Assembly: GCA_019914995.1 (NCBI GenBank)
Contig: CM034139.1
Coordinates: 5,558,461 to 5,622,460 of the forward strand
DNA: 64,000 nucleotides
DNA from: Acanthochlamys bracteata
Taxonomy: Eukaryota; Streptophyta; Magnoliopsida; Pandanales; Velloziaceae
Direction of reading: 5' to 3'
Shown here: positions 35,901 to 47,865 of the stretch, one piece after another
Layout: each line of letters starts with the position of its first letter
How positions within the stretch are numbered: the first letter of the stretch is position 1
The notes under the pieces: model-generated
What the model saw: only the letters and a program-made list of their open reading frames with translations
What the model was told of the DNA's origin: nothing
Databases searched by the model: none
Position numbers and translations under genes: made by a program

Positions 35901-37954
35901 ATTGGCAGGATTGAAATGGACAGCTAGTAAGCCGAATGTTAGGCTCTTCAATTTCTCAGAGTAAAACAATTAGACAAGTCTTTTTTTGAGAAACGTTTTG
36001 TGCTTTAGAAAGAACGACAAAGGATCCACATGAGATACAATTCTAGACATTTCAAAGCCTTGCATATAAGCTTTTCATTGTAGACTGGTTCTTGTTTGCA
36101 AAAGCAAAAGAAGCCCTCCTCAGTTATTCGATTCTGATTTACACGCTAAAGAACAACCTAGTCGTCGTTCCATATCGATGCTTCGCTAGTTGTATGCATT
36201 CCAAAAATTCACCGGACCTATCACTAGAAAGCTCACAGCTGCAAACCTACAAATAAATAAAAAAAGGGACCACTATACTTCCTCTCCACAAAATTTCCTA
36301 TATATAGCCAGAAGTGGTTATTAGGATTGCCTCTCCACAACCCTACAATTAACACAAGCTACTAAAAAGTTCAAAAAATCAAATATGCACAAACTCTGTG
36401 TGAAATAGCAGCAGACTACAAAATTGGCAATTTCCTTCTCCTTTGGCCTAATGAAAAGAAAATTTAGATTCAGATACATAATGATCGGAGCAATGCGATA
36501 AGGGAAAAAGGCTCTCATAAGCATGGGCAGACCTATTGTCTAAGGAGTAGAAAAGAAATTAATTAATCTAAAGATATATACTAAAAAGAAAGCAGCACAA
36601 TTGTACGTGTCATTGTGATATGAGCCATAACCATTTCCTGTACTGCTGAATGAACGGTGCAGTGCAAAGGATGCTTCGTGAATGGGATAAAAGAGTGGCA
36701 TGGTTAACTGTAAATTGTTACATTTAATGTATAGATTTAACTGTAAGAAAGGTATACCTATTAGTCGAAAGATAAGGCATCACATTGACAACAAAGAAAC
36801 ATCAAAATTACCTCAGATAACAAAAATAAAATGAGGGTCAACCTAATGAATATGACTGTTCAACAGGAAGTATACAATAAAACACAAGCAAATTTGCGAA
36901 AGGGAAACTTAGCTCGAGGAACAGGAAAACTAAGGTATAATTAGACTTTTATTCTTCCTTCTTGAATATAGACAAAAAAAATGTAAATTATGAAAAGCAA
37001 TGAGAGTGAACTTATCAGCTGCAAAATTGTTGCTTGTTCTCAATAAGATTTAAATACAAAATAGTCAGGATTTTTTACTTGATTTATGGTGGGTACCGTT
37101 CTTGTCTACTTTCAGGAATGATTTTGTCATGAAACTCAAAGTGACTGCTGTCATTACTTGTTGATGAAGAACGTTAACACTGAAACAGATTTCAATATCC
37201 TAATCCCGTGGAGTAAGAACTGCACCAAGAAAAGAACGAGTTAAGGAGAGCAGTATAAATCATTTACATAGAACAAGAAATGCAAAATATAGATAATCAC
37301 AATGAAGTTAATAAACAATGAAAAGGAATAACCTCGACGACAATGAATACATTAACAAATCTATGATGTAACTGAATTTTCTAGGTTGTCACTAATTCAG
37401 CAGACTTTTTAAGCCCAATGAATTGAAATTGAAGCTTTCAAACAAAAAGAAATCAAATACAGTACATAGCAATACAAATTAAAAGCAAGTATAAGAAGCT
37501 GCACAAGTCCTTCGGAACCGAATAATAACACACTTTATATAGGAAAAAGAACTGAAATTACATTCCATTCTAGCAAACATTTCAAAAGAATACAATGGAA
37601 ATTAGACTATTGAAGAATATAGCTTACATGGTTATATTTAACTTATCAACTTTATGTGTGGACTCTTGACATGCCAAAACAACTACCCAGTTCCCTATGT
37701 CAACAAACATCAAACACACTTTTCCTAGCAAGCACAAGAGACAATTCAATTTCTAGTTTATGATATCTAGATTGTAGCTAGTCCTAGCTTAATAGGCATT
37801 TTTATCATAGGGCTCCATTCTCACCTTCCTATCCAATAACCAATTACACCAGACGAATCTGACTACAACTTCGCATGAGAAACAAATGATGTAGCTAATG
37901 AAAACAGATAAACAGATAAATTTTGGAAATTTACACTTGTCCAACTAATTGCTT
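32931..37954. other. About 5 kb between LRX and COPB2 without a recognised gene
   Basis: The first part is upstream of LRX and should hold its promoter; I see no certain TATA box. A family B repeat lies at 33500-33785. ORFs at 34373-34681 (+) and 34674-35009 (-) have no recognisable domains. A small island of balanced composition (35180-35440) holds overlapping short ORFs on both strands. From about 37 kb, just left of the COPB2 stop, the sequence may be COPB2 3' UTR. I see nothing further to support a gene. Confidence 0.4.
33500..33785 (+). repeat. AT-rich repeat family B, copy 1
   Basis: It matches 56251-56512 over most of its length, including ATTCGTAACT near the start, TTTTTAAAATATATTAAAAA in the middle and GAAATTTAAAATTT near the end. 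The left end (ATGTTTTGAAT) and the inverted right end (ATGTGTTTCAAA) are similar, as in a degraded terminal-inverted-repeat element. Confidence 0.6.
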
Positions 37955-40900
37955 TTAGCCTGATGGCGTTCCTTCATTGTCCATACCCCACTGTTCATCA
38001 TCTTCATTTCCGTCAACAAGGACGGGTCCATCTGTAGATTCATCGGCATCAACTTCGACAGCATCATCTTGGGTTTTGTCACCATTTTCAGAAACAACCT
38101 ACACAAGTCATCACGATTAGTCATGCCGAAAAAAGTGGACATAAAAGACATGATACCATAACTACGTCACAAAACTGCAGTTTATCATTTTCAATAAAAT
38201 ACAAGCCATATTGATAAGTGCACAAAAGTTTGCAGGAGAGGAGCCACCATTTACCCGAAAAATATTGTTCATTCATAAAACAGAGTTGTAAATGAAACAT
38301 AGTTTCATAAAATCTGAGCTGGTAGACTGCATTATTACATTCAAAATTTTAAATGGCTTTATTTAGGACAAACTGAGACACCATAAAATGAAATTTGGAG
38401 AAGGTCCTAAACATGTTACAAGCTATTAAAGTTGATTTTTGACATTCACTATGAAAGATCTCTAAAAAGATTTAGCATACCGGAAGTTCTTGAATCCTAC
38501 TTCCAACTTTAAGAGAAAAAAACAATAAGAGAAAGTATCTATCAATAAAGTTTGAAGGTATCAGTTATTAGAACTTGTAGTCTGAACATTTTTACATAAA
38601 GAACAGATTACTATAGATACTGTAATGACAAAAACGCACTATATACCTCATCTGTAGCATCACCATTTCCATGGTGCAAATTCTCTTCCTCAAGCTGCAT
38701 GCTCTTAAAGACTTCCACAAGATTGACATTTGAACTTTCAGCATAGCTCATATACTCCTGGGCAGGAGGATAACCAGTGCCTCTGCATAAATTTGAAATT
38801 ACTAACTGCAAGATCTGCTTCCAATAAAATTGAAGGTGCACATGGATCATCAAGAAATAAACTTCAGACTGCCCTCAAAAGGAGAAAGAAAACAGAAGAA
38901 AAACCAACAGAATCATTCAAGCAAGCCTAAATTGTCTACAATAAGTTTCATTACCCGCAATACCGATTCAGGTTAAAAATTTAAAAAACATGGTAAAAAA
39001 GAAGATGAATAAATTAGAACAAAATATAGGATCTACCAAAATAGCAAAATGCCTTCTTAAATCTATCTCCTGCACTATACAACCTAAAATTCTTAACATA
39101 CATTTAAATTCCTATACGATTATCAGAAACATGCAGAAACAAAAGGTAACATTTACAAGAAACATGAAACATGGATTAAGTTCCCAACACAGCAACCATC
39201 TATTTGACTCTGCAGTATAATAATTTGGGCTAAAATTACAAGGTTTTTTTTCTCAAAGATTAGTTATTCTATAATGGTAAATGAGTATGCCTGCTGGAAG
39301 CTTTGGAAGGAAGACCAGCTATCCTTGACTTGATTTATAGAAAAATAAAAAGGTTGCCAGTTTGCATAAGCCTTGACTTAATTTATAAAAAGTTGGCGAT
39401 GAAATTGAAGGGAAGACATGAACATTCTAGAATAACATAACAAAGTGGCACCTTTTAGCTGCAAGAGTACATTCCACTGCAAGAGCAACCTGCCAATCAT
39501 CAAACAAGTTTGGATATTCCTCTGGATCCGCCAAAGACTCTGCAGCTTTAGGGTTGACCTGCATAAGAACTGCCTATAAGTCTAACTGCAAAACTACAAG
39601 ACACATCGCTTGAACATGGAAGTAATAAAGACTTCTCCGTCAACCTGTTCATAAGCATTTAGCCATCACTATCAAGAGAAATATATAATGATTAAATCAG
39701 ATACCTTCTTGAGATCTTCTTTCCAAATTGCTACAATTTCAGGTACTTTGCTTGGAAGATAAGATCTTGCCATCAATGCAGCTTCTGGTATGCGATTGCT
39801 GCAACCAAATATATCATTGTGGTTAAGTGTGAAATTAAATGGTAAGGACAAGAAAAGTACAGCAGCTAAATCACAGCAGAAGCTACCTGTCCACCATAAG
39901 CTGAAGGCAGTCCTCCAGCTTCCCGAGCAAAAACAGACAAAGGAATGCTACATTGTTCTTTCCTTGCCCTCTAGAAAGAGATGCAAGTCGTGTTAAGCCC
40001 GGAGTATCACCCATTCCTGTGTACAATAGCAGTAACCCACTCAAATCCATTGCATGCAGTAAACATTCTTCAGCCATCTCTAACTGCAAATAAGTATGCA
40101 CAAGTGAGACAAAACAGAGATCTCCTTTCTAATCACATTCATTTCACTATGAAAGAAAAAAGAAACCAATTAGTCTGCAGTCCCATCAAGATGAACTGTC
40201 ACATGGTTTAAGCAGCTCAGCATCAACAGTGCACTATAACCAAGAACCTTAAGGTCTCCAGGTACAACTTTGTGGAAAGTTTGATGAATAGCACTATCCC
40301 AAACAGTATTACCAGTATGAAAAGACAGTCTCTATACTTTCTCATCAAAAGATAATTGACACATATAACGCGGATAGATAATATCAGAACGAAATATCAG
40401 ACACATGACATATAACACTAAAAAGGAAAAACAGAAATGACAAACTTTTGCTATCAAATATAATGCTGAAATGAGAACCAGATATGAGATGGAAAAGGTA
40501 AAAGACTGCCCAAATTCTAAACTTTTTATAACTCTTGCGAGCATCTAGGTTGACTGTAATCAAATTCAATATCTCAGTCTTCTCAAGTAGATATGCCCAA
40601 TTTAATGATAGAACAGGATGAGGATTGTAGTAAAAGTTGATGACCACATTCAAACAAAAATTTCTTTCAGGAATAATCAACATGTAGAATGACAAAGAAC
40701 CCCCATAGTGACAATACAACCTTCTCACAATCACCTAGGCAAACTATTATTCTCACGATATCTGATCTCTATTTACAAGCTTGGCTGCATACAATCTGCA
40801 AAAAGACAACCTGGTCTAAGAACCTTGCTGCCAATTTTGATTCCTGCTAAGCTAATTTGTTTCACTAGATTCAGTGAGCATCATGCTTGTACGTATCTCA

Positions 40901-43900
40901 CAACAACAATCCGTTAATGAATGCATGTAATACATCCAAAATTGAAACAGTAAGAGACACCAGCACTAATTGAAGTTCTAGACTGCATCCCTACCAGAAG
41001 CACATTTAAATGCACCCCTACTTTCTCAAACCTTTACATTAGGAGCTTAGCACAAAAATTACAAATGCAAATATACCTTTCCAGTGGACATAGCTAATTC
41101 TCCTAGCTGCTTCCACCTAGATTCACTTTGTAATTGTGTAGCGATATCCTGAAGCAAAATACAAATGAATGGTGAACTCTTAATAAAGAATAAGTGCTTT
41201 ATGGAGCAGAAAATCGACCTTTGCCACTTCTAATCTTCCTAGCTGTATTGAAAGATCAAATCGGTAACCGGGATCAGTGGCTACTTCCAATGCTTCCTCT
41301 AACATGCCCCGAGATTCCAAGAAGTGGGCCACACTAGAGAATTACAGTTACCAATCAAATAACTAAACAAAGTTATTGATAACTTATCAAATCAATTGAA
41401 ATGTTGACTAATGAAAGATCCCACTCTAACGTTTATATTAAGATGACAATTTTGAACATTATCAAGCAAAAGACCGTGTCATACATGACATCTTGAGAAA
41501 GCACAGTAATGTCCAGTATTAAGTCCTCTTTCTCATAGTTCTATGCAAACCAAATTCAGAAGTACCACTTTACTATAATATTACCTATTGTGTTGTTCAG
41601 GAGGAATTGAAGGAAGGATTTCATTTGCGCGATCGAAGTCCCCTCTAGTTACAAGAGTCTTATACTCGATCAAAGTTAGAAGTAAAGTGTAACCCATAAT
41701 GCTGCATTCCAGAAAAACAGCACCAGTTAAAAGTAATCTGAACTCTATAATATTACATTTTACTCCAAGAAAACACATACTCACTTGAATTCTTTGTCAA
41801 TGAGATACACACGACTTTGGCTAGCAAAGTACCCCAACAAGTACATTGGTCTGTCCAGATGGAACATGGTGGTGACCTACGGATGATATATTCTGTGATC
41901 GGGTCATAGAAAGCATGGTGAAGTACAGAAAAGAGATGTACGAATAATCAAAATATACCTCCCCACCGACACAGTAGTTCAGCCGTGATGAAGAATTATT
42001 GTAAATGAAACAGTCTCCAACCCATATGCCTGTTCTAACCCTCTCATTTATCTCGTGAAGAAGCTCAAAAGAATCTTCAACACCTTGCTCGTCCACTGGG
42101 GTTTCACTGCCAAGGTAAGTGGAAACAACGTCTCTCTGCAGGATACAAATATTTTTGTCTAGTGGTTATATATCACAACCAACTGTCATTTAGTAACAAT
42201 GCCATGCACATGTATAATATAATAATTATTCTTAAATAATAAATAAATAAGGCTCTTTAACAGGTATAACTACGAAGATATATAAAAAATTTGATTAGCA
42301 ATGAATTTAAATCAAAAGATTTATCAAACTCACATTGTGCCTCAGTATATAGAATGATGTATCACTAGCAATTGCCACAAGGTCTCCGCTGTCTGCCCAA
42401 TACAGATTCTGTAGTAATGGACCACAAAGGGAATGAATGAAAATTAGAATCTGAATCATCCAAGAGAATAAAACAAAGGTAGAATAACACCGTCACTCAC
42501 TTTAACATTCACATCAATTCGACGTATTAATTTGCAGTCAGCCCAATCATAAAAGCAAATGAAGTCATTCGAACACATTGCCAATAATGTTCCACCAAAA
42601 ATATGTTCTGCAGAAAAGGTTGGCCTTATATTTTTCTTCTCCTGAAAGATCATAGAAGTATTAAATTGTTAACTTACAAACAAATTCCTTTATTGCTATG
42701 ATTAATAACCATGGACTCATGGCTCTAAATTTTTACCGGAAGATCGTTCTTCAATAATAGGTGTCTTAACAAATAAAATAGAATACATGATAAAGTTGTT
42801 TTAGAGAAATGATCAAAGTGTTCAAGATTCAACCCATCACATATACAAAGCATGCAATTGTTGCCTAGAAAAGTTTGCCTAGAGAGCTACAGTTCAAAAA
42901 AATGCACTGGTGCTTTTAACTATATGCATAGATACTTTTACAATTCGCTAAAGAATTTACCCAAAGCAAATAAATCAAACCTGAAAATTTTTATTAAAAA
43001 TCTTTATTCTTGATGTACTCTCCCGAACAGCATAATCTCCATCTGAGGACCAAACAACCTCCAGGGCAGAGCCAAAGGATTTATTTCTCCATGCCAAAGC
43101 AGTATATATAATGTATTCACCATCACCACAAGCAACAACAAATCTGCCATTAGGACTATGTTTCAAACTCTGCAATTAACAACAATGGCATCAGTATTGC
43201 TAGTTGAGTAAGAACCCCAAAGGAGTAAGAAGATGCTACAACTATTGGCTGAAAACTTTGCATGCTGGTGAGGTAAATGCTTCTGCCATCAATTTCTTCA
43301 GTTCTATGCTAACTCAAGACGAAAGAGAAAGTTTCACACGTAAATCCCAAAAAGTAGATTTAAGTCGTGAAGACCAATATGTAAGGAGGCGGAATTTTTT
43401 GAAACAGAAAATTCCTTGCCCCAGTTAGGATGCAACTACTATGGTCCAGCTTTCCCTCATATAAGAACCGGTAGAAACAACAGCATAAACAGTTTGTTTC
43501 CTTTGAAGGAAAACTTACTTGAGGGTAAAAATCACAGCTACCCAGCTCCTTCAAGGCTAAAGGCAACCTTTCTCCATCTGTAACCTGAAATAGGCACAAA
43601 AATTCCCTAATCTGCTTATTCAATTATTTTAAACGTGTCTAGCATCATGTGGAAACTAACTTACCTCATAAACTGATCCGACCGACTTAATATTGACAGT
43701 TTGAATCTCATTATGCTTTGCCCATATAACCTTCCCACTGCTATCCATACTAGCAACCGGTTCTTCACGCCCAAGTTTTATCATAATGGTACCTTCATCA
43801 TACCCGATAGCAACTCTGCAGATAGATTGAACAAATACTTCAATAGAAAATCAATAGTCACTGCTTTACTTGAAATCAAATATACAACTATTAGTATAAA

Positions 43901-46278
43901 CCAGACAAACTATATGAAAGAATGATAAAAAAGTTAATTTTAATAATATCAAGCAAGAATCATGGAAAAATGAGTATTTATAGGTGCATTTCTAATTTTT
44001 TATGGGGATTGCAGCAGTGATGCAGGGTTAGAAGCTTAGTTAGGACTAGGAAGTCAATTCACCCCTCACACTGAAACTACCAAGCAGAATCTCATTCAAA
44101 CAGAAAATGTTTACGAGAATCAGATGTCCATCTGGCTTACACCAGACAAGAATACGTATATGCTGAAAGCAGTAAAAGTTAAACCAAAAAATAAAGGAGG
44201 TTCAGTCACCTTCTCGATCCCTTCATGTAGCCCACAGCCCAAACCCGCTCAAGACCATAGTTAAGAGTGTTCTCAAGCCTGCAGAAACAGAGGAATGTTG
44301 GGAGAAGACAAAGCCCAAAAACATATTAAGTAGGTCGTCTATAAAGAGCTCAATGTTCCTGTAATTGGCAAGCGAAAGCTAATGAGCACTAAAGAAACCA
44401 CACCTGTATGTAGTTGCATGCCATATACGGACAGTTCCATCTTCTGAACCGGTAATTATAATTGGAAGTTCGGGATGGAAACAGACAGCAGAAACATTGT
44501 GAGTGTGGCCTTCTAGTGTTTGCACACAACTTTTGGTTTGATAATCCCAGACCTGCATCAAGGTATGAAATGTACAAATATGAAGAATTTTCTCCAAGAA
44601 TAAAGAAGTTTCACAAATAAAGAATGTAAAACCAACCTTTGCAGTATGATCATCGGAACCAGTGATTATATACGGCTTGTCACCACCAGTAAAGTAGTCG
44701 ACACAATTCACTCCCTTAGTATGTGCATCTAATGTAAAATTTGGATCTGGAGAACCAAGACTCCATATCTGGATATCACAAGTAAGAAAGAACACTAAGC
44801 AAAAACGGAAACAGAATCTCAATTGAAGGCTCCAATTACTTGCATAGAAAATTGGCACCTTTACAGTGCGGTCAAGGGAAGCACTTGCAAAAGTGTTCGT
44901 GTCTTTAGGGTTAAATGTTACTTGCATTACATAGTGAGAATGCCCCTCAAATATCTGAGTACATGTCCAACCCTTCTCCCAATCCCACAGTTTTATAAGC
45001 ATGTCATCAGAAGATGACAACACATATGGAAGTGTGGGATGCACAGCCACACACCTTATATAATCAGTGTGTGCTTCAAAGACCTTCACTTTATCCATTG
45101 TATTGTAATTATAAACACGGATGAACATGTCATCAGCCCCAGCCACAACCCACTGTTTGCGTGCAACAAATTTTGCTGATCGAACTGGAAAAGAAATAAG
45201 GATTAGCTAGGTCTTGCTAAAATCAGCAGCAAGAGGTATCAAGCTACGGTGAATGTCATACCAGGCAATTCCGTAACTTCGAATGATTTTGCCAAAGACT
45301 GTAAAGCAATAAAGAAGAATCAAAGAAAGTCATATCTATGATCGAAATTTCAAATTATCATATCAAGGCAGTAGCTCACCTGTGACAGATAGTCCCAAAT
45401 GAATACACTTCCAGAGTAAAGACTTGCTAAAATCCTAAATGACAGAAGCAACTTAAGATCATATGTTATTTAATTTAAAATGTTGAAATAAATAAGCCTC
45501 GCATTTACGCAAATTTGGTGAACTAAAGAGGATTGACATTACCATGGCTCCGTGGGATGTAGGTCCAAAGATTTAACTCTTTCAGAACGTTGTGCAAGTT
45601 TCCTCTAATTCATTAATAACGCAAGAAACATCAGAATGTTTCTAACCAACATTACTAAAATCAGCTTCTACAATGCCACTACCACTACATTCAAACTTGA
45701 AATTTCATAGTGATTCTAGAGGATTTCCTAGTGTATGTGAGTCATACCTTAATTTCCAGTCTGAGAGGCTGCCACCATCAGTGTATGACCCAAAATTACC
45801 GACGACAAAATGGAAAACAAAGTCGTCAGCTAACGAAAAATTTTCAGATCACATAGAAACTAAAAAAGACAGGTCCTTAACCAGCAAGTTTTCAACTGAA
45901 CAACCAACGAGATTGACAAAATGTTAAACCAAAAACTGGAAAGAAATTTCATGAGTTATGAGAAAAGCAATAGATCTCAGTAAAAAATCTAAACAACAAG
46001 AAGTATCAGACTAGGCTTGGAACAGAAACCTCTGAGGAAAGCAACAAAAGCACTATCAGAAAACTAGCAAGGAATAAACATACTCATCACAACCACAAAC
46101 TCCTCAGATCAAACAACTAAATAAACAATAAATATCAACAGAACTCTTGCTTGAAGAAAAAATAAAGAAGTAAATCTCCTACACCAGGAGATTCAATTGA
46201 ATAGTCTACTCCAGATCTAGTATGAGAGAGCTCCACGAACGTATTTGAAGCTAGAAATCAACAGAAATTGTTTACCAT
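37955..46278 (-). CDS. COPB2: Coatomer subunit beta-prime (COPI)
   Basis: A COPI vesicle coat subunit that recognises KKXX cargo for Golgi-to-ER retrieval. There are 24 coding segments. Minus-strand order: 46276-46278, 45748-45768, 45543-45604, 45380-45434, 45262-45298, 44859-45184, 44637-44768, 44404-44552, 44210-44278, 43665-43815, 43519-43584, 42981-43169, 42501-42641, 42334-42408, 41959-42135, 41785-41876, 41585-41701, 41219-41333, 41077-41148, 39887-40083, 39705-39798, 39452-39558, 38647-38782, 37955-38098. All phases agree, giving 908 residues, near the family's usual 900-930. WD40 repeats fill the first propeller ([31 protein letters not shown]), then a second propeller and the helical solenoid ([18 protein letters not shown]), then an acidic tail. 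The start codon stands alone in its exon, followed by PLRLEIK in the next. Confidence 0.96.
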
Positions 46279-46838
46279 CGCTTAAATCCTCGATGAGTGA
46301 AGAGTTTCAATCCTTCGGAGGGATCGAGAAGTCAAAACGAAGGAGGTGAGCGCGATTCTGTGTTTCTTCCAAGGATGACAAAAAATAAATCGGAGAGAAT
46401 CGAAATAAGAGAGAGAGTTTAGTTTGTAGTCCGGCGAGCGATAGAAAAAGAAACACAAAAAGTTTAATGGTTCTTACTTTTATTTACGTTAGAAATTAAC
46501 GCAGACAAAGCCAATTAATTAAAATCGTAGTGAATCGAGTTGGGTTCAACCAGGGTTTCATTAAAATAATCGTTCGAAATGAGCTTACAAAATAAATTTT
46601 ATAAAACTAAATTTAATAAAATTAAAGTTTAAAATAATAATAAATTATATGAATTATTTTAAAATAAATTTAATAAAAACTAAATAAATATAAATATAAA
46701 TATAAAATATAATATTAATATAAAATATAATTAAATATATTAAATAATGAAATTTAAAATTTGAAAAAAAGAATTAGAGTTTATCGCAATTAAAACTGAT
46801 CCAAGTATAATCCAACTCGAGATGATATTTGTTAGGAG

Positions 46839-47081
46839 GTGTTTAGTATTGTTTATGAAATGAAGTTTTTTTAAAATAGTGAATATTTTTATTTTTTTTA
46901 AAAAATAATTTTTTTATAATTTCTAAAAAAATAATAATAATATGTAATAAAAAGATATTATTTCGTAGAATTTTTTTATATTATTAAAATTTTTAAATAA
47001 ATTTTTTAAATATTTATAAAATATATATTAAAAAATATAAAATAAAGAAAAGTTAAAAAATTATTTATGATAAGCAAACGC
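46839..47081 (+). repeat. AT-rich repeat family A (MITE-like), copy 1
   Basis: It begins GTGTTTAGTATTGTTTATGA and ends GATAAGCAAACGC; the inverted right end (GCGTTTGCTTATC) resembles the left end. Between lie the shared blocks AATAATAATATGTAATAAAA and TTTTTAAATAAATTTTTTAA. It is closely similar to the reverse complement of 51842-52056. Confidence 0.65.
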
Positions 47082-47230
47082 AGACTTACTGAGTCTTGGG
47101 CCTTTTGAATATAGCACGGTAAAACTTTGTGTTGCCTAAAGCAAGCCCCATTATCAAAAGAGGTTGGGCTGTTACTCGTAAGAACCGCGTGCCTACCAGA
47201 ATAGCAGAGAATTGCAATGATTCTTTTAGT

Positions 47231-47460
47231 GAGCCGTTTGAATTTACTTATAAAATAAATTTTTATTTTTTTAAAAAAATAAATTTTAGTTTTTTATTTT
47301 CAAAAAAATTAAAATATATAATAAAAAAATTTTATTACATAAAATTTTTTACATTTTTTAAATTTTTAAATAAATTTTCTAAATATTTATAAAATATATT
47401 TTAAAATGTGAAATAAAAAATTAAAAAAATTTGTTAAAAAAATGAAAAGCCAAACGCGCT
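47231..47460 (+). repeat. AT-rich repeat family A (MITE-like), copy 2
   Basis: It begins GAGCCGTTTGAATTTACTTA and ends AAAAGCCAAACGCGCT, so the ends are imperfect inverted repeats. It shares TTTTTAAATAAATTTTCTAA and the ATATTTATAAAATATAT block with copy 1. Confidence 0.65.
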
Positions 47461-47865
47461 CATCTTTTACTGGGATGCAAGACTAAAATAACACACCCTT
47501 GGATGCGATGTATAGTATTGTTGCTGCATCATGGCTTAGCGGCTCTGTTTACTATATGCGCAATGATCCAGTTTCAGTTAATAAGATCAAGAGATATAAA
47601 AAACCAAAGCACACAAGCACCATGAAGAATAGACCTTTCGTTTGAAACTATATCACGCATTCTTACAGTAGCCAGTTTGGCCCAGTACAATCAGTTACAG
47701 TAATGAACCACGTATCAGCTTTTCTTTCGTGATCCCATCATCTTGTGTAGCTATGCAGGTTAGGTTTGTAGGGTTAGCATGGAGTGCAAGGGGAGTCGCT
47801 GTGTGTGTGGAAATTGAACCAATAGCAAGACGAGTAAATCTTGTCGCGTTGTTACTGATTTCAGA

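Larger units (their letters stand above)
46279..47865. other. COPB2 upstream region and spacer to the sulfate transporter
   Basis: 46279-46480 should hold the COPB2 leader and promoter (GA-rich, no clear TATA). The rest is AT-rich, with A/T blocks at 46570-46760 and two adjacent copies of repeat family A. The last few hundred bases are of normal composition and fit the 3' UTR of the sulfate transporter gene. Confidence 0.45.

Noticed and set aside
38481-38510. Possible alternative COPB2 exon (AG ... GTATGC borders)
   Set aside because: The candidate has 16 or 19 bases and would break the phase between its neighbours.
47129-47392. 87-codon ORF in the COPB2-SULTR3 spacer
   Set aside because: Mostly Lys/Phe/Ile from an A/T-only repeat (family A copy 2).
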